Shown: positions 1 to 9,064, numbered from the stretch's first letter. The stretch: DNA of 64,000 nucleotides from an uncultured Lachnospiraceae bacterium (GCA_900553355.1 USDK01000002.1:22922-86921); one strand, 5' to 3'. Notes: a model not told the origin generated them from the letters alone. Program-made: numbers and translations.

Positions 1-1
1 C

Positions 2-58
2 CAGGGATGCGCAGGGGTTATGCAGCAGTATATTTTTTATCATGATCTGAAGGAGTAG
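2..58 (+). CDS. possible 3' end of an upstream gene (partial)
   Basis: An open frame runs in from the window edge and stops with TAG at 56-58, just before the ribosome site of the FluC gene. It encodes only about 18 residues, ending FYHDLKE. The spacing would suit an upstream partner of the fluoride channel, but the tail is too short to identify and could be chance. Confidence 0.3.
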   Translation, partial: QGCAGVMQQYIFYHDLKE

Positions 59-73
59 TAGGAGGAAAGAAAC

Positions 74-439
74 ATGACGGGATTTTTATATGTGGGGGCC
101 GGAGGGGCGCTGGGAGCAGCGCTCCGGTATGCCATCAGCCTGATGCCTTATAGAGGGACATTTCCGCTGCTTACATTGATCACAAATGTTATCGGTGCGG
201 CGGTGATCGGCTGTATTGCAGGGGCGGCGGCGCGCCGGGGAATGAATCCGCAGGTGGTGCTCTTCCTGAAAACAGGTGTGTGCGGCGGCTTTACGACATT
301 TTCAACATTTTCACTGGAGACGTATGAGCTTTTGCATCAGGGACATTACCAGACGGCAGTATTTTATATGGTTCTGAGTATGGCCCTCTGTCTGGCAGGA
401 GTGGTCGTGGGGCTGTATCTGGCGGAACGGATCGGGTAA
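74..439 (+). CDS. crcB: Fluoride ion channel FluC/CrcB
   Basis: Small four-helix membrane protein of 121 residues, the usual size for the Fluc family, which exports fluoride as a dual-topology dimer. Family signatures are visible: GGALGAALRY near the N-terminus, TNVIGA around residue 37, and the GGFTTFSTFSLE segment near residue 71 that carries the phenylalanines and the central sodium-site region. A good ribosome site (AGGAGGA) lies just before the ATG. Many Firmicutes carry two tandem crcB genes, so the sequence upstream of the window could hold a partner; that is inference. A fluoride riboswitch, if present, would lie outside the window. Confidence 0.93.
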   Translation: MTGFLYVGAGGALGAALRYAISLMPYRGTFPLLTLITNVIGAAVIGCIAGAAARRGMNPQVVLFLKTGVCGGFTTFSTFSLETYELLHQGHYQTAVFYMVLSMALCLAGVVVGLYLAERIG

Positions 440-625
440 CACGCAGAACTTTACAATGAATATCAGGAGTACGGCGAGACTGACGAAAGTAAATAATATG
501 CAACAAAGATTGCGATTGGCGCCACCCTGCTTTTTTCATCAGTAAAAAGTTTACTTTTTGGTATGACAGGTATGGTTTTTCATATAGCTTTTTCATACAG
601 CCTCTTAAAATAGAAAATAGCAGCA

Positions 626-634
626 TGTTATGAT
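626..634 (+). promoter_or_regulatory. possible extended -10 promoter element for the YesN-type regulator
   Basis: TGTTATGAT fits the extended -10 consensus (TG-N-TATRAT) and lies 45 bases before the likely start of the response regulator. No good -35 is seen. The rest of the 440-679 gap shows no gene or clear hairpin. Confidence 0.35.
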
Positions 635-679
635 AGACTTAGTGTATGGATAGTTATGGATCCTGAGGAAGAGGTTTGT

Positions 680-2281
680 ATGAAATTGTTGAAACTTGTG
701 ATAGTAGATGATGAACCGATCTTGTTAAGAGGGCTTTTGGATACCTATGACTGGGCCGGAATGGGATTTAAGGTGGCAGGTACGGCCCAGAGCGGAAAAC
801 AGGCGATCGAGGTGATTAAAGAGGTGAAGCCCCATGTAGTGCTGACGGATATCCGGATGAAGCAGATTACAGGGCTTATGGTGATGGAAGAGATCCAGAA
901 GACGGATCAGGAGTGTCTCTTTGTAGTACTGAGCGCCTACAGAGACTTTGATTATGCACAGCAGGCCTGTGATCTGGGAGCCTATGCCTACCTTTTGAAA
1001 CCGATCGAGGAAGAAAAGCTCCGGGAGACAATGGAAAGTGCATACCGGACATGCATGGAACAGATGGAGCAGGATGCCCGGATGGAAAGTTGGGAAAATC
1101 TTCTGGTGAAAGATCGGATCAGTTTTCAGCAGATTATTGTACAGAAATATGTCCGGGATGCGATAACGGAGGAAAAAGTAAAAGAGGTGTTTGAAACTCT
1201 GGGAGATCTGCCGGGAAATGAGGAGCGTTTCATTACCGTATATGTGGATATCGATCTGGCTTATAAGATCACAAACTCTTTAGAGTATGAGGCGGCGCGG
1301 TTTACGGTGCTGAAGCATCTGGAAGAAGTGATTGGAAGCTGTTTTCATTTCTGGAGGACAGAAGGACCGGATCATGGGAGCACCTTTATCATCCGGACAA
1401 AGGATAAGAGAGCGGTTCCCAGGCTGAAAGAAATGCTGGAAAAGGTGAAAGAGCAGGAGAAGAGTCCAGTGGTGGCGGCAATCTCGAAGCCCTACAAGGG
1501 GATCGGAGGGATCAAGAGAAGCTTTCGGGAGGCGCAGAGCCTGTCGGGGATTGCCAGTATGTCCGGCGCCAGTGCCTTTACTGTATCGGAGGAAATAGAA
1601 GCAGCGGAGACAGACCTGCTTTCGGGAGCCTATATAGATATCGATAAGCAGATTGTGAATGCAGTCCGGAAAAACAGCAGCAGCGAGTTGAAGGAAGCGT
1701 TTATCCAGTTTCTATACGGGCTTCCTGATGAGGAAGAGCAGCAGTGTAAATATCTGCACCGGATGATGCTTAAGACGGAATTTATGCTGCAGGACAGCTA
1801 CGGTCTTACAAAAGAAATCCAGGAAGAGTTTCGAAACTATTATGACAATCTGAGCAGCCTGAATGCAGCCAGGATGGTGGATGTCTGCTATCGGATTTTG
1901 GTGGATGCACTGGAGGAACGGAAGAAAGAAGTACAGCAGGATGAGACCAGGTATTTTAAAGAATACATGTCGGAGGCGGTGGAGTATATCGAGGAACATC
2001 TGCAGGACGAGGAGCTGTCCATTGTCTCGGTGGCAGGGCATGTATATTTAAATCCGGTATATTTTGGCAGAGTATTTAAAAATACGTTTCACATGACATT
2101 TAAAAAGTATCTGATGAAGCAGAGAATGGAGAGGGCAAAGACGCTGCTGGAGAAGGAAAACAGGAGTATCGGGGATATCTGCGAGGCAGTCGGCATCCAT
2201 AATCCTTCCTATTTTTCACACCTGTTTAAGCAGTATACAGGGAAGCTTCCCAGTGAATATAAAAAGGAATATGAGGGATAA
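680..2281 (+). CDS. YesN-type response regulator (receiver plus AraC HTH)
   Basis: DNA-binding response regulator of 533 residues. An N-terminal CheY-like receiver is clear: acidic pair in VDDEP near residue 10, phospho-acceptor Asp about residue 57 in LTDIRM, and the conserved Lys in LLKPIEE. A long middle region of unknown fold follows. The C-terminal 100 residues form an AraC-type double HTH (VAGHVYLNPVYFGRVFK and GDICEAVGIHNPSYFSHLFK). The start at 680 is preferred to an in-frame ATG at 656 because GAGGAAGAGG lies at proper distance before it. The kinase gene overlaps its end. Such pairs usually control neighbouring sugar ABC importers, which fits the genes downstream. Confidence 0.93.
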   Translation: MKLLKLVIVDDEPILLRGLLDTYDWAGMGFKVAGTAQSGKQAIEVIKEVKPHVVLTDIRMKQITGLMVMEEIQKTDQECLFVVLSAYRDFDYAQQACDLGAYAYLLKPIEEEKLRETMESAYRTCMEQMEQDARMESWENLLVKDRISFQQIIVQKYVRDAITEEKVKEVFETLGDLPGNEERFITVYVDIDLAYKITNSLEYEAARFTVLKHLEEVIGSCFHFWRTEGPDHGSTFIIRTKDKRAVPRLKEMLEKVKEQEKSPVVAAISKPYKGIGGIKRSFREAQSLSGIASMSGASAFTVSEEIEAAETDLLSGAYIDIDKQIVNAVRKNSSSELKEAFIQFLYGLPDEEEQQCKYLHRMMLKTEFMLQDSYGLTKEIQEEFRNYYDNLSSLNAARMVDVCYRILVDALEERKKEVQQDETRYFKEYMSEAVEYIEEHLQDEELSIVSVAGHVYLNPVYFGRVFKNTFHMTFKKYLMKQRMERAKTLLEKENRSIGDICEAVGIHNPSYFSHLFKQYTGKLPSEYKKEYEG

Positions 2282-4076
2282 GAAAGAGAAACAGATGGAA
2301 AAGAAAAAATCGGGCATACAAAGACGGTATCTGAGGTATACGATCGCCCTGCTGGGACTGGCGCTTCTGCTTTCCAGTCTGGGCGTGGGAATCTGTGTCA
2401 AGGTCAGGCTTACGAACACGGTCATCGATAAATATGAGTTTATGACAGAGCGGATGGGACTGACTCTGGAAAATCTGTTTCAGCAGAGCGATGAGGCGAC
2501 GGCAGAATGTATTCTGGATGAGGATGTACAGCAGAGCCTGAGGAACCGGGGAATGGAAGAGGTAAGCCATATTGCGCTGAGTAAGTATTTTGCCTATGCA
2601 GACCTGGAACATATCGCAGATTACTGCTATATGGACAATAAGGGAAATGTGTACAGCAAGTCTTATACAGATGTGACCAGCCAGGATATCAAGGACAGTG
2701 GGTTTGAGGATTATCTGAGCGGAGAGTACGCTAAGACAACCTGGTTCTGGACAAAAGACACATTATTTGGTACGGGAGAAGAGGCTTTGTTTATCGGAAG
2801 ATATGTCAGAAGCAAGGATTATCATCATGAACCAGGAATGCTGTTCTTCAAAATGGATGCCATGTTCCTCCAGGAGGTCACGGGAATGGGACAGGAGCTG
2901 ACGGACGAGGCAGAGGTAGGAATTGTAGATGTGAACGGAAATTTCTGCCTTTCTTCGCTTCCAGAGGGGACTCAGATGGGAGAGGAGCGTCAGAAAGAGA
3001 TTGGTTTTCGGATCGACGGAGATATGGAAGCCGGCATGTTCCTGGAAGGAGAACGAATAGAAGGCGGGGCACTTTCGGCCTACCGGGATCCAGACAGTGG
3101 CCTTGTGGTGTTTTCCTTTATCCCGAACAGGGTGTTGAACCAGGGGTTGTTTCCGGTACTTGCCGCCCTGGGGCTGATTTATCTGCTGGTGATCGCGGTT
3201 GCGGTGGTTTTAAGTATTTATTTTTCCCGCAGGTTTACCAGGCCGATCCGGGAGATCCAGGCGGCCATGACAGAATTTGACGGAACTCGTTTTGACAGGA
3301 CTATTGAACTGCATACCAATACAGAGCTGGACGAGATCGGGCATTCTTATAATGAAATGTTACGCAATATCGAAAAGCTGCTGGAAGAAATCAAATCTCA
3401 GGAGCGTGAGCTGAGAACATCAGAGCTTAATATGCTGATCAGTCAGATTAATCCACATTTTCTTTATAATACGCTGGATACCATCTATATGCTGGCCAGG
3501 ATCAATAAGGAAGAGACGACCATGCGGATGATACAGGCGCTGTCAAAATACCTGAGGCTGTCGCTGAGTAAGGGCGAAGACATTGTGACGGTGGAAGATG
3601 AGCTGGAAAATGTCAAAAGCTATATGGAGATCCAGCAGATCCGCAATGAGAATCTGTTTACTTATGAAATTGACTGCCAGGTTGATGGGGCACATACCTG
3701 GGTATTAAAGCTGATCCTTCAGCCGCTGGTGGAAAACGCAGTGAAATATGGCTTCCAGGATATTTTTGAAGGCGGTCTGATTAGAATAGAAGTATGGATG
3801 GAAGATAAATTTCTCTGCCTTAGCGTTTATAACAGCGGAACGCCGATTGAAACGGCTATGGAAACCAGGATTAATGGCATGAAAGAGATGCAGCTGTCAG
3901 AATTGAAAGGGTGTTTTCCGGACCGTGGGCAAGGTTATGGAGTGGTAAATATTGTGACCCGGCTCAGGCTGAAGTATGGGGATGAAACCGTGTTCTGCTG
4001 CAGGGCAGAGGAAAATGGAACGAAGTTTACGATTAAAATTCCCGGAGGAGGAAGGCGAAAGGAAGATGAACAATAG
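2271..4076 (+). CDS. YesM-type sensor histidine kinase
   Basis: Membrane histidine kinase of about 601 residues. A first membrane helix lies near residues 20-42, then an extracellular Cache-like sensor region of about 250 residues, a second helix near 290-315, a HAMP linker (RRFTRPIREIQ), the His_kinase box SQINPHFLYNTLDTI (phospho-accepting His near 395) and a HATPase domain with the N-box LVENAVKYGF. This is the LytS/YesM class. The start is uncertain: GTG 2253, ATG 2271 and ATG 2295 are all in frame, and the ribosome sites are weak because the gene overlaps the regulator's end. It presumably senses an extracellular sugar or a binding protein and phosphorylates the adjacent regulator. Confidence 0.92.
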   Translation: MRDKKEKQMEKKKSGIQRRYLRYTIALLGLALLLSSLGVGICVKVRLTNTVIDKYEFMTERMGLTLENLFQQSDEATAECILDEDVQQSLRNRGMEEVSHIALSKYFAYADLEHIADYCYMDNKGNVYSKSYTDVTSQDIKDSGFEDYLSGEYAKTTWFWTKDTLFGTGEEALFIGRYVRSKDYHHEPGMLFFKMDAMFLQEVTGMGQELTDEAEVGIVDVNGNFCLSSLPEGTQMGEERQKEIGFRIDGDMEAGMFLEGERIEGGALSAYRDPDSGLVVFSFIPNRVLNQGLFPVLAALGLIYLLVIAVAVVLSIYFSRRFTRPIREIQAAMTEFDGTRFDRTIELHTNTELDEIGHSYNEMLRNIEKLLEEIKSQERELRTSELNMLISQINPHFLYNTLDTIYMLARINKEETTMRMIQALSKYLRLSLSKGEDIVTVEDELENVKSYMEIQQIRNENLFTYEIDCQVDGAHTWVLKLILQPLVENAVKYGFQDIFEGGLIRIEVWMEDKFLCLSVYNSGTPIETAMETRINGMKEMQLSELKGCFPDRGQGYGVVNIVTRLRLKYGDETVFCCRAEENGTKFTIKIPGGGRRKEDEQ

Positions 4077-5358
4077 TGAACATAAGAGGGCGGCAGTGCA
4101 GGCAGCGCTGATACCGCTGATATTTTCTGTGACACTGGCAGGGTGTGCTGCTCAGGCAGAGCCAAGAGAGGACAGCCGGGAAGAAGTGGCGATACCAATG
4201 GAGCTGATTGTGGATACTTCTACCGGAAATAAAAACGAAGAAAATGTGATCCAGGCTTTCAATAAGATTTACAAGGGAAAATGGCATGCGGATGTGGAGT
4301 GGGTCATGGAGACGGAAGAGGAATACCGCCAGAATTTAAAACGGCAGAATGTGACGGATACGCTGCCTGCCGTGATCACGGATCTTCGGATGCTGCCGGC
4401 CCTTTACTATATGATGATTCAGGATGGGAGGATCGAAGAGCTTTCCTCTTATATTGAAAGCGATGAAGAATGGAAGGATATGATAGAGCCTGCGGTGCTA
4501 AGATCCTGCAGCGAGGAAGACGGAAGCATATACTTAGGGCCTGTCAGTACGGCGGCTTTTTCCTGCTCTGGTATGTTCTGGAACGAAGAGCTGTTTGCCC
4601 AGGCAGGGATACAAGAATTTCCCCAGACCTGGGAAGAATTCTGGGACTGCTGTGAGCGGCTTGAAAATGCAGGGATCACTCCGCTTGCGCTGCACACAGA
4701 AGGCACCGGCTGGGCGCCTATGCTGATTGCCACGGCAGAAGCAGGGTCCACAGAAGCAGGTGCGGAATTTATGCAGCAGTTTTATCCAGAAAGTTATCAG
4801 ACGGAGGGAGGGGTCCGGATTGCCCAGACCTTACAGCGGCTGTTATCTTATACCACCAAAGATGCGATGTACTCGGATTTTGATGTGGCCTATGAAAATT
4901 TTTTCGCGGGGAAGGCAGCGATGATTCCCAACGGATACTGGATGATGGATCAGATTCCGGAAGAATGGCAGGACCGGGTACGGTTTTCAGCGTTTCCCGA
5001 AAACTGTATGGTGTCATCCCCGGAAACCTTTGGATGGGCTATCGTGTCTAGTTATGACGAAGAAGTAAAAGAAGGCGCAGCGGCGCTTTTGAAGCTTCGA
5101 ACTCAGATGGATCTGGAACAGAGAGAAGAATTGTTTGCAAAGGATAGTGAGAATCTGATACCGGCAGAGAAGGATTATATAGAAGCGTACAAAAGGGAGC
5201 CCAGCCTGGTTCCCAATTACCAGGTGAAGTGGAATCCAATCCTGCAGGAGGAGACGCTGGGTGAGATCCTGCCTAAGCTTGCGCTGGGGGAGATCAGTCC
5301 GGAAGAATTTACAAAGATTGAAGATGAGAGTATCCGGGAGTTTGAAGAAGAGCAGTGA
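4066..5358 (+). CDS. Solute-binding-type lipoprotein linked to YesMN
   Basis: Extracellular substrate-binding-protein fold, 430 residues, with a lipoprotein signal ending in the lipobox LAGC near residue 26. Family 1 sugar-binding features are visible, such as ELFAQAGIQEFPQTWEEF and YENFFAGKAAMIPNGYWMM. The gene starts 11 bases inside the end of the kinase gene, behind a strong GGAGGAGGAAGG site, so it belongs to the regulatory operon. A separate typical binding protein follows in front of the permeases. This one may therefore present ligand to the kinase rather than serve transport; that is inference from position. An in-frame upstream ATG at 3976 would lie deep inside the kinase gene and was rejected. 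Confidence 0.85.
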   Translation: MNNSEHKRAAVQAALIPLIFSVTLAGCAAQAEPREDSREEVAIPMELIVDTSTGNKNEENVIQAFNKIYKGKWHADVEWVMETEEEYRQNLKRQNVTDTLPAVITDLRMLPALYYMMIQDGRIEELSSYIESDEEWKDMIEPAVLRSCSEEDGSIYLGPVSTAAFSCSGMFWNEELFAQAGIQEFPQTWEEFWDCCERLENAGITPLALHTEGTGWAPMLIATAEAGSTEAGAEFMQQFYPESYQTEGGVRIAQTLQRLLSYTTKDAMYSDFDVAYENFFAGKAAMIPNGYWMMDQIPEEWQDRVRFSAFPENCMVSSPETFGWAIVSSYDEEVKEGAAALLKLRTQMDLEQREELFAKDSENLIPAEKDYIEAYKREPSLVPNYQVKWNPILQEETLGEILPKLALGEISPEEFTKIEDESIREFEEEQ

Positions 5359-5417
5359 GGTGGTATTTTTTTTGATATTTCTGGTTTGGGATTTGATAAC
5401 GCGCGCGAGCCTGAGAT

Positions 5418-5426
5418 TGCTATAAT
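5418..5426 (+). promoter_or_regulatory. extended -10 promoter before the ABC binding protein
   Basis: TGCTATAAT matches the extended -10 consensus exactly and lies about 50 bases before the start codon. No -35 at the right distance is obvious, which is common with extended -10 promoters. It would separate transcription of the importer from the regulatory operon and is a plausible target of the YesN-type activator. Confidence 0.55.
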
Positions 5427-5474
5427 GAGCCCAGAACAAAGAAAGCAAAGACTTTCAGAAAAGTGAGGGACGAT

Positions 5475-6785
5475 ATGAAAAAGAAAAAAGTATTATCAAT
5501 GTTACTGGTATTAGCAATGACAGCAGGACTCGCAGCAGGATGCGGAAGCTCATCTGATTCTGGCAGCAGTGCAGATTCAGATGCAGAGGGCCAGGTATAT
5601 TATCTGAATTTCAAACCGGAAGCAGATGAATACTGGCAGGATCTGGCGGAAACTTATACGGAAGAGACAGGAGTGCCGGTTACCGTCCTGACAGCGGCAT
5701 CAGGAGAGTATGAGAAAACCCTGAAATCAGAGATGGCAAAGACAGATGCGCCGACTCTTTTCCAGGTAAACGGGCCGGTAGGACTTGCCAGCTGGAAGGA
5801 TTACTGCTATGATCTGTCAGATTCGGATATTGCAGGAGAGCTGACGGATGACAGCTTTGCGCTGATGGATGGGGACAAGATGGCAGGTATCGCATACGTC
5901 ATCGAAAATTATGGAATTATTTACAACAAAGCGCTTCTTAAGGAAGCCGGGTATACGGCAGATGACATCACAGATTTTGACAGCCTCAAAGAAGTAGTGG
6001 AAGATATCACAGACAGAAAGGATGATCTGGGATTTTCGGCATTTACATCCGCAGGAATGGACAGTTCTTCTGACTGGAGATTTAAGACCCACCTGGCAAA
6101 CCTTCCGATCTACTATGAGTACAAGGATGAAGGAATTGACAATACGGATGCGATCAAGGGAACTTATCTAGACAACTATCGTCAGATCTGGGATCTCTAC
6201 ATCAATAATGCAACATGTGAGCCGACAGAGATTTCTACAAAGACAGCCGATGATGCGACGGCAGAATTTGTAACAGAGGAAGCTGTTTTCTATCAGAACG
6301 GAACCTGGGAATACAACAATATCGCAGATGTTGGAGATGAAAATCTTGGAATCCTGCCGATCTATATCGGGGTAGATGGAGAAGAAGATCAGGGCGTCTG
6401 CACAGGAACAGAGAACTACTGGTGCGTCAATTCTAAGGCATCTGAAGAAGATATTCAGGCAACACTGGATTTCATGAATTGGTGCGTAACTTCTGATGCA
6501 GGAGTAGAGGCTATGTGCAAGGATATGGGCTTTGTGATTCCATTCAAATCAAACCTTGAGTCTGACAATGTACTGGTAAATGAGGCAAATGCATATATGG
6601 AAGAGGGAAAGACTCCTGTTACATGGGTATTCTCAACCATGCCTTCTGAAGAGTGGAAAAACGGCGTGGGCTCTGCGCTGACCGCATATGCGGCAGACCA
6701 GACAGATGCGAACTGGGATGCAGTGGTGAGTGCATTTGTTGACGGATGGGCGACAGAAGCGGCAGCTTCTTCGAACGCAGAATAA
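5475..6785 (+). CDS. Sugar ABC transporter substrate-binding lipoprotein
   Basis: Extracellular family 1 carbohydrate-binding protein of 436 residues. The signal sequence ends in a lipobox (LAAGC, Cys near 23) followed by a Ser/Gly/Asp-rich linker. The mature part has typical elements such as NYGIIYNKALLKEAGY and FYQNGTWEYNNI. The ATG at 5475 follows GTGAGGGA and is preferred to the GTG at 5463. Its own promoter lies upstream and a strong hairpin lies downstream, so it is probably made in excess over the permeases. The substrate cannot be told from sequence; an oligosaccharide is likely. Confidence 0.9.
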   Translation: MKKKKVLSMLLVLAMTAGLAAGCGSSSDSGSSADSDAEGQVYYLNFKPEADEYWQDLAETYTEETGVPVTVLTAASGEYEKTLKSEMAKTDAPTLFQVNGPVGLASWKDYCYDLSDSDIAGELTDDSFALMDGDKMAGIAYVIENYGIIYNKALLKEAGYTADDITDFDSLKEVVEDITDRKDDLGFSAFTSAGMDSSSDWRFKTHLANLPIYYEYKDEGIDNTDAIKGTYLDNYRQIWDLYINNATCEPTEISTKTADDATAEFVTEEAVFYQNGTWEYNNIADVGDENLGILPIYIGVDGEEDQGVCTGTENYWCVNSKASEEDIQATLDFMNWCVTSDAGVEAMCKDMGFVIPFKSNLESDNVLVNEANAYMEEGKTPVTWVFSTMPSEEWKNGVGSALTAYAADQTDANWDAVVSAFVDGWATEAAASSNAE

Positions 6786-6795
6786 AACAGACAGG

Positions 6796-6831
6796 AAGCG
6801 GCGAGCAGACGTGGTCTGAACGCCGCTTTTT
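6796..6831 (+). terminator. hairpin with T-run between binding protein and permease genes
   Basis: Arms AAGCGGCG (6796-6803) and CGCCGCTT (6821-6828) pair perfectly, with an inner CAGAC/GTCTG stem, and TTTTT follows. It lies between the binding-protein stop and the ribosome site of the next gene, as partial terminators that set binding protein to permease ratio usually do. Confidence 0.85.
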
Positions 6832-6848
6832 AAAAGGAGGAGAGATAT

Positions 6849-7691
6849 ATGGAGAAAGCAATGAAACGCTGCATGCCGGTCTTTGTACTTCCCACATTCT
6901 GCGCATTTATCCTGGGATTTATCGTGCCGTTTCTTATGGGGATCTGGTTGTCCTTCTGTAAATTTACTACGGTTACCGACGCCCGGTTTGTGGGGATTTC
7001 GAATTATGTGGAGGCTCTGAAAGATACGGTTTTCCGCCATTCTTTCTGGTATACGGCCTTGTTTGCGGTGGTGTCTTTAGTCGTGATCAATGTATTTGCC
7101 TTCGCGCTGGCCATGGCGCTGACACAGCAGCTTAAGGGAACCAATATTTTCCGTACGATTTTTTTTATGCCAAATCTGATCGGCGGTATTGTGTTAGGAT
7201 ATATCTGGCAGCTGATCTTTAACGGAATACTGGCTCGTTATCAGACGGCGCTGGGGCTGAATGAATGGTATGGATTCTGGGGACTGATCATCCTGGTGAG
7301 CTGGCAGCAGATTGGTTATATGATGATTATCTATATTGCCGGCCTACAGTCCATTCCAGGAGACGTGATGGAAGCGGCGCAGATTGACGGAGCAAGCCGG
7401 ATCCAGCGGCTTTTCAAGGTGACAATCCCGATGATGATGCCTTCTATTACAATCTGTATGTTCCTGTCTATCACCAACGGCTTTAAACTCTTTGATCAGA
7501 ACCTGTCGCTGACTGCAGGCGAACCGGCTAAGATGTCAGAAATGATGGCGCTTAACATTTTCAACACCTTCTATGGCAGGACCGGATGGGAAGGAGTCGG
7601 ACAGGCAAAAGCAGTGATCTTCTTTATCATCGTAGTAGGAATTGGTATGATCCAGCTGCGGGCGACCCGTTCAAAGGAGGTGCAGCAGTAA
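6849..7691 (+). CDS. Sugar ABC transporter permease (MalF/UgpA type)
   Basis: Inner-membrane permease subunit, 280 residues, about six transmembrane helices. The cytoplasmic coupling motif is visible as EAAQIDGASRIQRLFKVTIPMMMP near residues 178-201. A strong AAAGGAGGAGA ribosome site lies before the ATG. It directly abuts the second permease gene, forming a heterodimer with it. No ATPase gene is present in this cluster. Confidence 0.92.
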   Translation: MEKAMKRCMPVFVLPTFCAFILGFIVPFLMGIWLSFCKFTTVTDARFVGISNYVEALKDTVFRHSFWYTALFAVVSLVVINVFAFALAMALTQQLKGTNIFRTIFFMPNLIGGIVLGYIWQLIFNGILARYQTALGLNEWYGFWGLIILVSWQQIGYMMIIYIAGLQSIPGDVMEAAQIDGASRIQRLFKVTIPMMMPSITICMFLSITNGFKLFDQNLSLTAGEPAKMSEMMALNIFNTFYGRTGWEGVGQAKAVIFFIIVVGIGMIQLRATRSKEVQQ

Positions 7692-8528
7692 ATGAAAAAG
7701 AAACAGATATTCGGCGCGGCCGGAACAGGCATATTTACGATTCTCGGGGTAGTCTATATTCTGCCGATCTTGATCGTGCTCATGAATTCTTTTAAAAAGA
7801 AAGTATACATCAACAAAGAACCCTTTAAACTACCTGTCGAAAAGACCTGGAATGGAATTGAGAATTATCTGACGGCTATCGATAAATATGAGCTTCTGAG
7901 TGCGGTCGGCTGGACGGTGCTTATCACGCTGGGATCAGTGCTGGTGATCCTGATCTGTACATCCATGTGTGCCTGGTATATTACCAGGGTAAAAACGACG
8001 TTTACAAAGACGTTGTATCTGTTGTGTGTGTTTTCTATGGTCGTTCCCTTCCAGATGGTGATGTTTACCCTCTCTCTGGTGGCAGACCGGACAGGACTGA
8101 ACACGCCGTGGGGGATCATCATTATTTATCTGGGATTCGGTGCCGGACTTGCGGTCTTTATGTTCTGCGGATTTGTAAAATCGATCCCACTGGAAATCGA
8201 AGAGGCGGCGCTGATCGACGGGTGTACACCTCTGCAGACCTTTTTCAGGGTGGTGCTTCCGATCATGAAACCGACCTATATTTCCGTGGGGATCTTGGAG
8301 ACAATGTGGATCTGGAATGATTTCCTGCTGCCTTATCTGGTGCTGGATCTGAATAAATATAAGACCATTTCCATTGCGATTCAGTATATGAAAGGAAGCT
8401 ATGGACGGGTAGATATGGGCGCGGTTATGGCGGCGCTGATCCTGGCGGTAATTCCGGTGATCATCTTCTATCTGTCCTGCCAGAAACATATTATCAAAGG
8501 CGTGGCGGCTGGTGCGGTGAAAGGATAA
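7692..8528 (+). CDS. Sugar ABC transporter permease (MalG type)
   Basis: Second permease of the importer, 278 residues with about six helices and the coupling motif EEAALIDGCTPLQTFFRVVLPIMKP in the second half. It starts at the base after the preceding stop codon; AAAGGAGGTG at the end of the partner gene is its ribosome site. Because no ATP-binding gene follows, the pair probably shares an MsmX-type ATPase encoded elsewhere, for example the one at 22655-23755; that is inference. Confidence 0.92.
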   Translation: MKKKQIFGAAGTGIFTILGVVYILPILIVLMNSFKKKVYINKEPFKLPVEKTWNGIENYLTAIDKYELLSAVGWTVLITLGSVLVILICTSMCAWYITRVKTTFTKTLYLLCVFSMVVPFQMVMFTLSLVADRTGLNTPWGIIIIYLGFGAGLAVFMFCGFVKSIPLEIEEAALIDGCTPLQTFFRVVLPIMKPTYISVGILETMWIWNDFLLPYLVLDLNKYKTISIAIQYMKGSYGRVDMGAVMAALILAVIPVIIFYLSCQKHIIKGVAAGAVKG

Positions 8529-8590
8529 GAAACACATGGAAGATTTCTTGCATATAATAGCATAGATACTGATTTTAGGAGTGTGCCCGT

Positions 8591-8947
8591 ATGGAACAGA
8601 AACTTCCCTATTATATGGTCTATCCGATGCCTTTTTTGTATGATGATGAGAGGCAGGCGAGAAGAGACATGGAGTACATGAAAGGCCTGTATCCGGAGAC
8701 GGCAAAGCGGCTGACACCTTATGTGGAAGAGGAATGTGACCGCCTGATGTATGACGGAAGCATGATCTATGATGAATACCCGGATCCGCTTCAGCTTCGT
8801 CTGATCTGCAGACGAGTGTTTGACCGGGCTTCGGAAGACGAAGAGAAGCCGGGGAGCTGGATGCAGGATCTGATCCAGGTCATGACCTATCAGGAGATCT
8901 TAAGAAGACGGAGCGAATACCGCAGCAGCAAAAGAAGATTTTACTGA
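8591..8947 (+). CDS. Conserved hypothetical protein, 118 residues
   Basis: I do not recognise a named family. The protein is soluble, without signal sequence or membrane helix. It begins with an aromatic and proline-rich stretch (LPYYMVYPMPFLYDDE) and is rich in charged residues, with several Tyr/Asp-Glu pairs (EEECDRLMYDGSMIYDEY). TTAGGAG precedes the ATG and a terminator follows, so it is a single-gene unit. Codon use resembles its neighbours, which supports a real gene. Similar short acidic/aromatic proteins occur widely in Lachnospiraceae as far as I recall, with no known role. Confidence 0.75.
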   Translation: MEQKLPYYMVYPMPFLYDDERQARRDMEYMKGLYPETAKRLTPYVEEECDRLMYDGSMIYDEYPDPLQLRLICRRVFDRASEDEEKPGSWMQDLIQVMTYQEILRRRSEYRSSKRRFY

Positions 8948-8953
8948 AATAAG

Positions 8954-8994
8954 AAGGAGCCGGACCCTGGCATTAAGGGCCTGACTCCTTTTTT
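8954..8994 (+). terminator. Rho-independent terminator after the 118-residue gene
   Basis: A GC-rich 15-base stem, with two mismatches and one G-U pair, runs from 8954-8968 to 8976-8990 and is followed by TTTTTT. It lies seven bases after the stop codon. Confidence 0.85.
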
Positions 8995-9064
8995 AGAATG
9001 GACGAATGCGGAAAGTTGTGATAAAATACACAAAGCGCGAAAGAAGAAAGGAGAAAGGCGGTAT

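Noticed and set aside
7935..8717. Minus-strand open frame opposite the MalG-type permease
   Set aside because: His/Gln/Arg-rich with no recognisable domain; the permease on the plus strand is certain.
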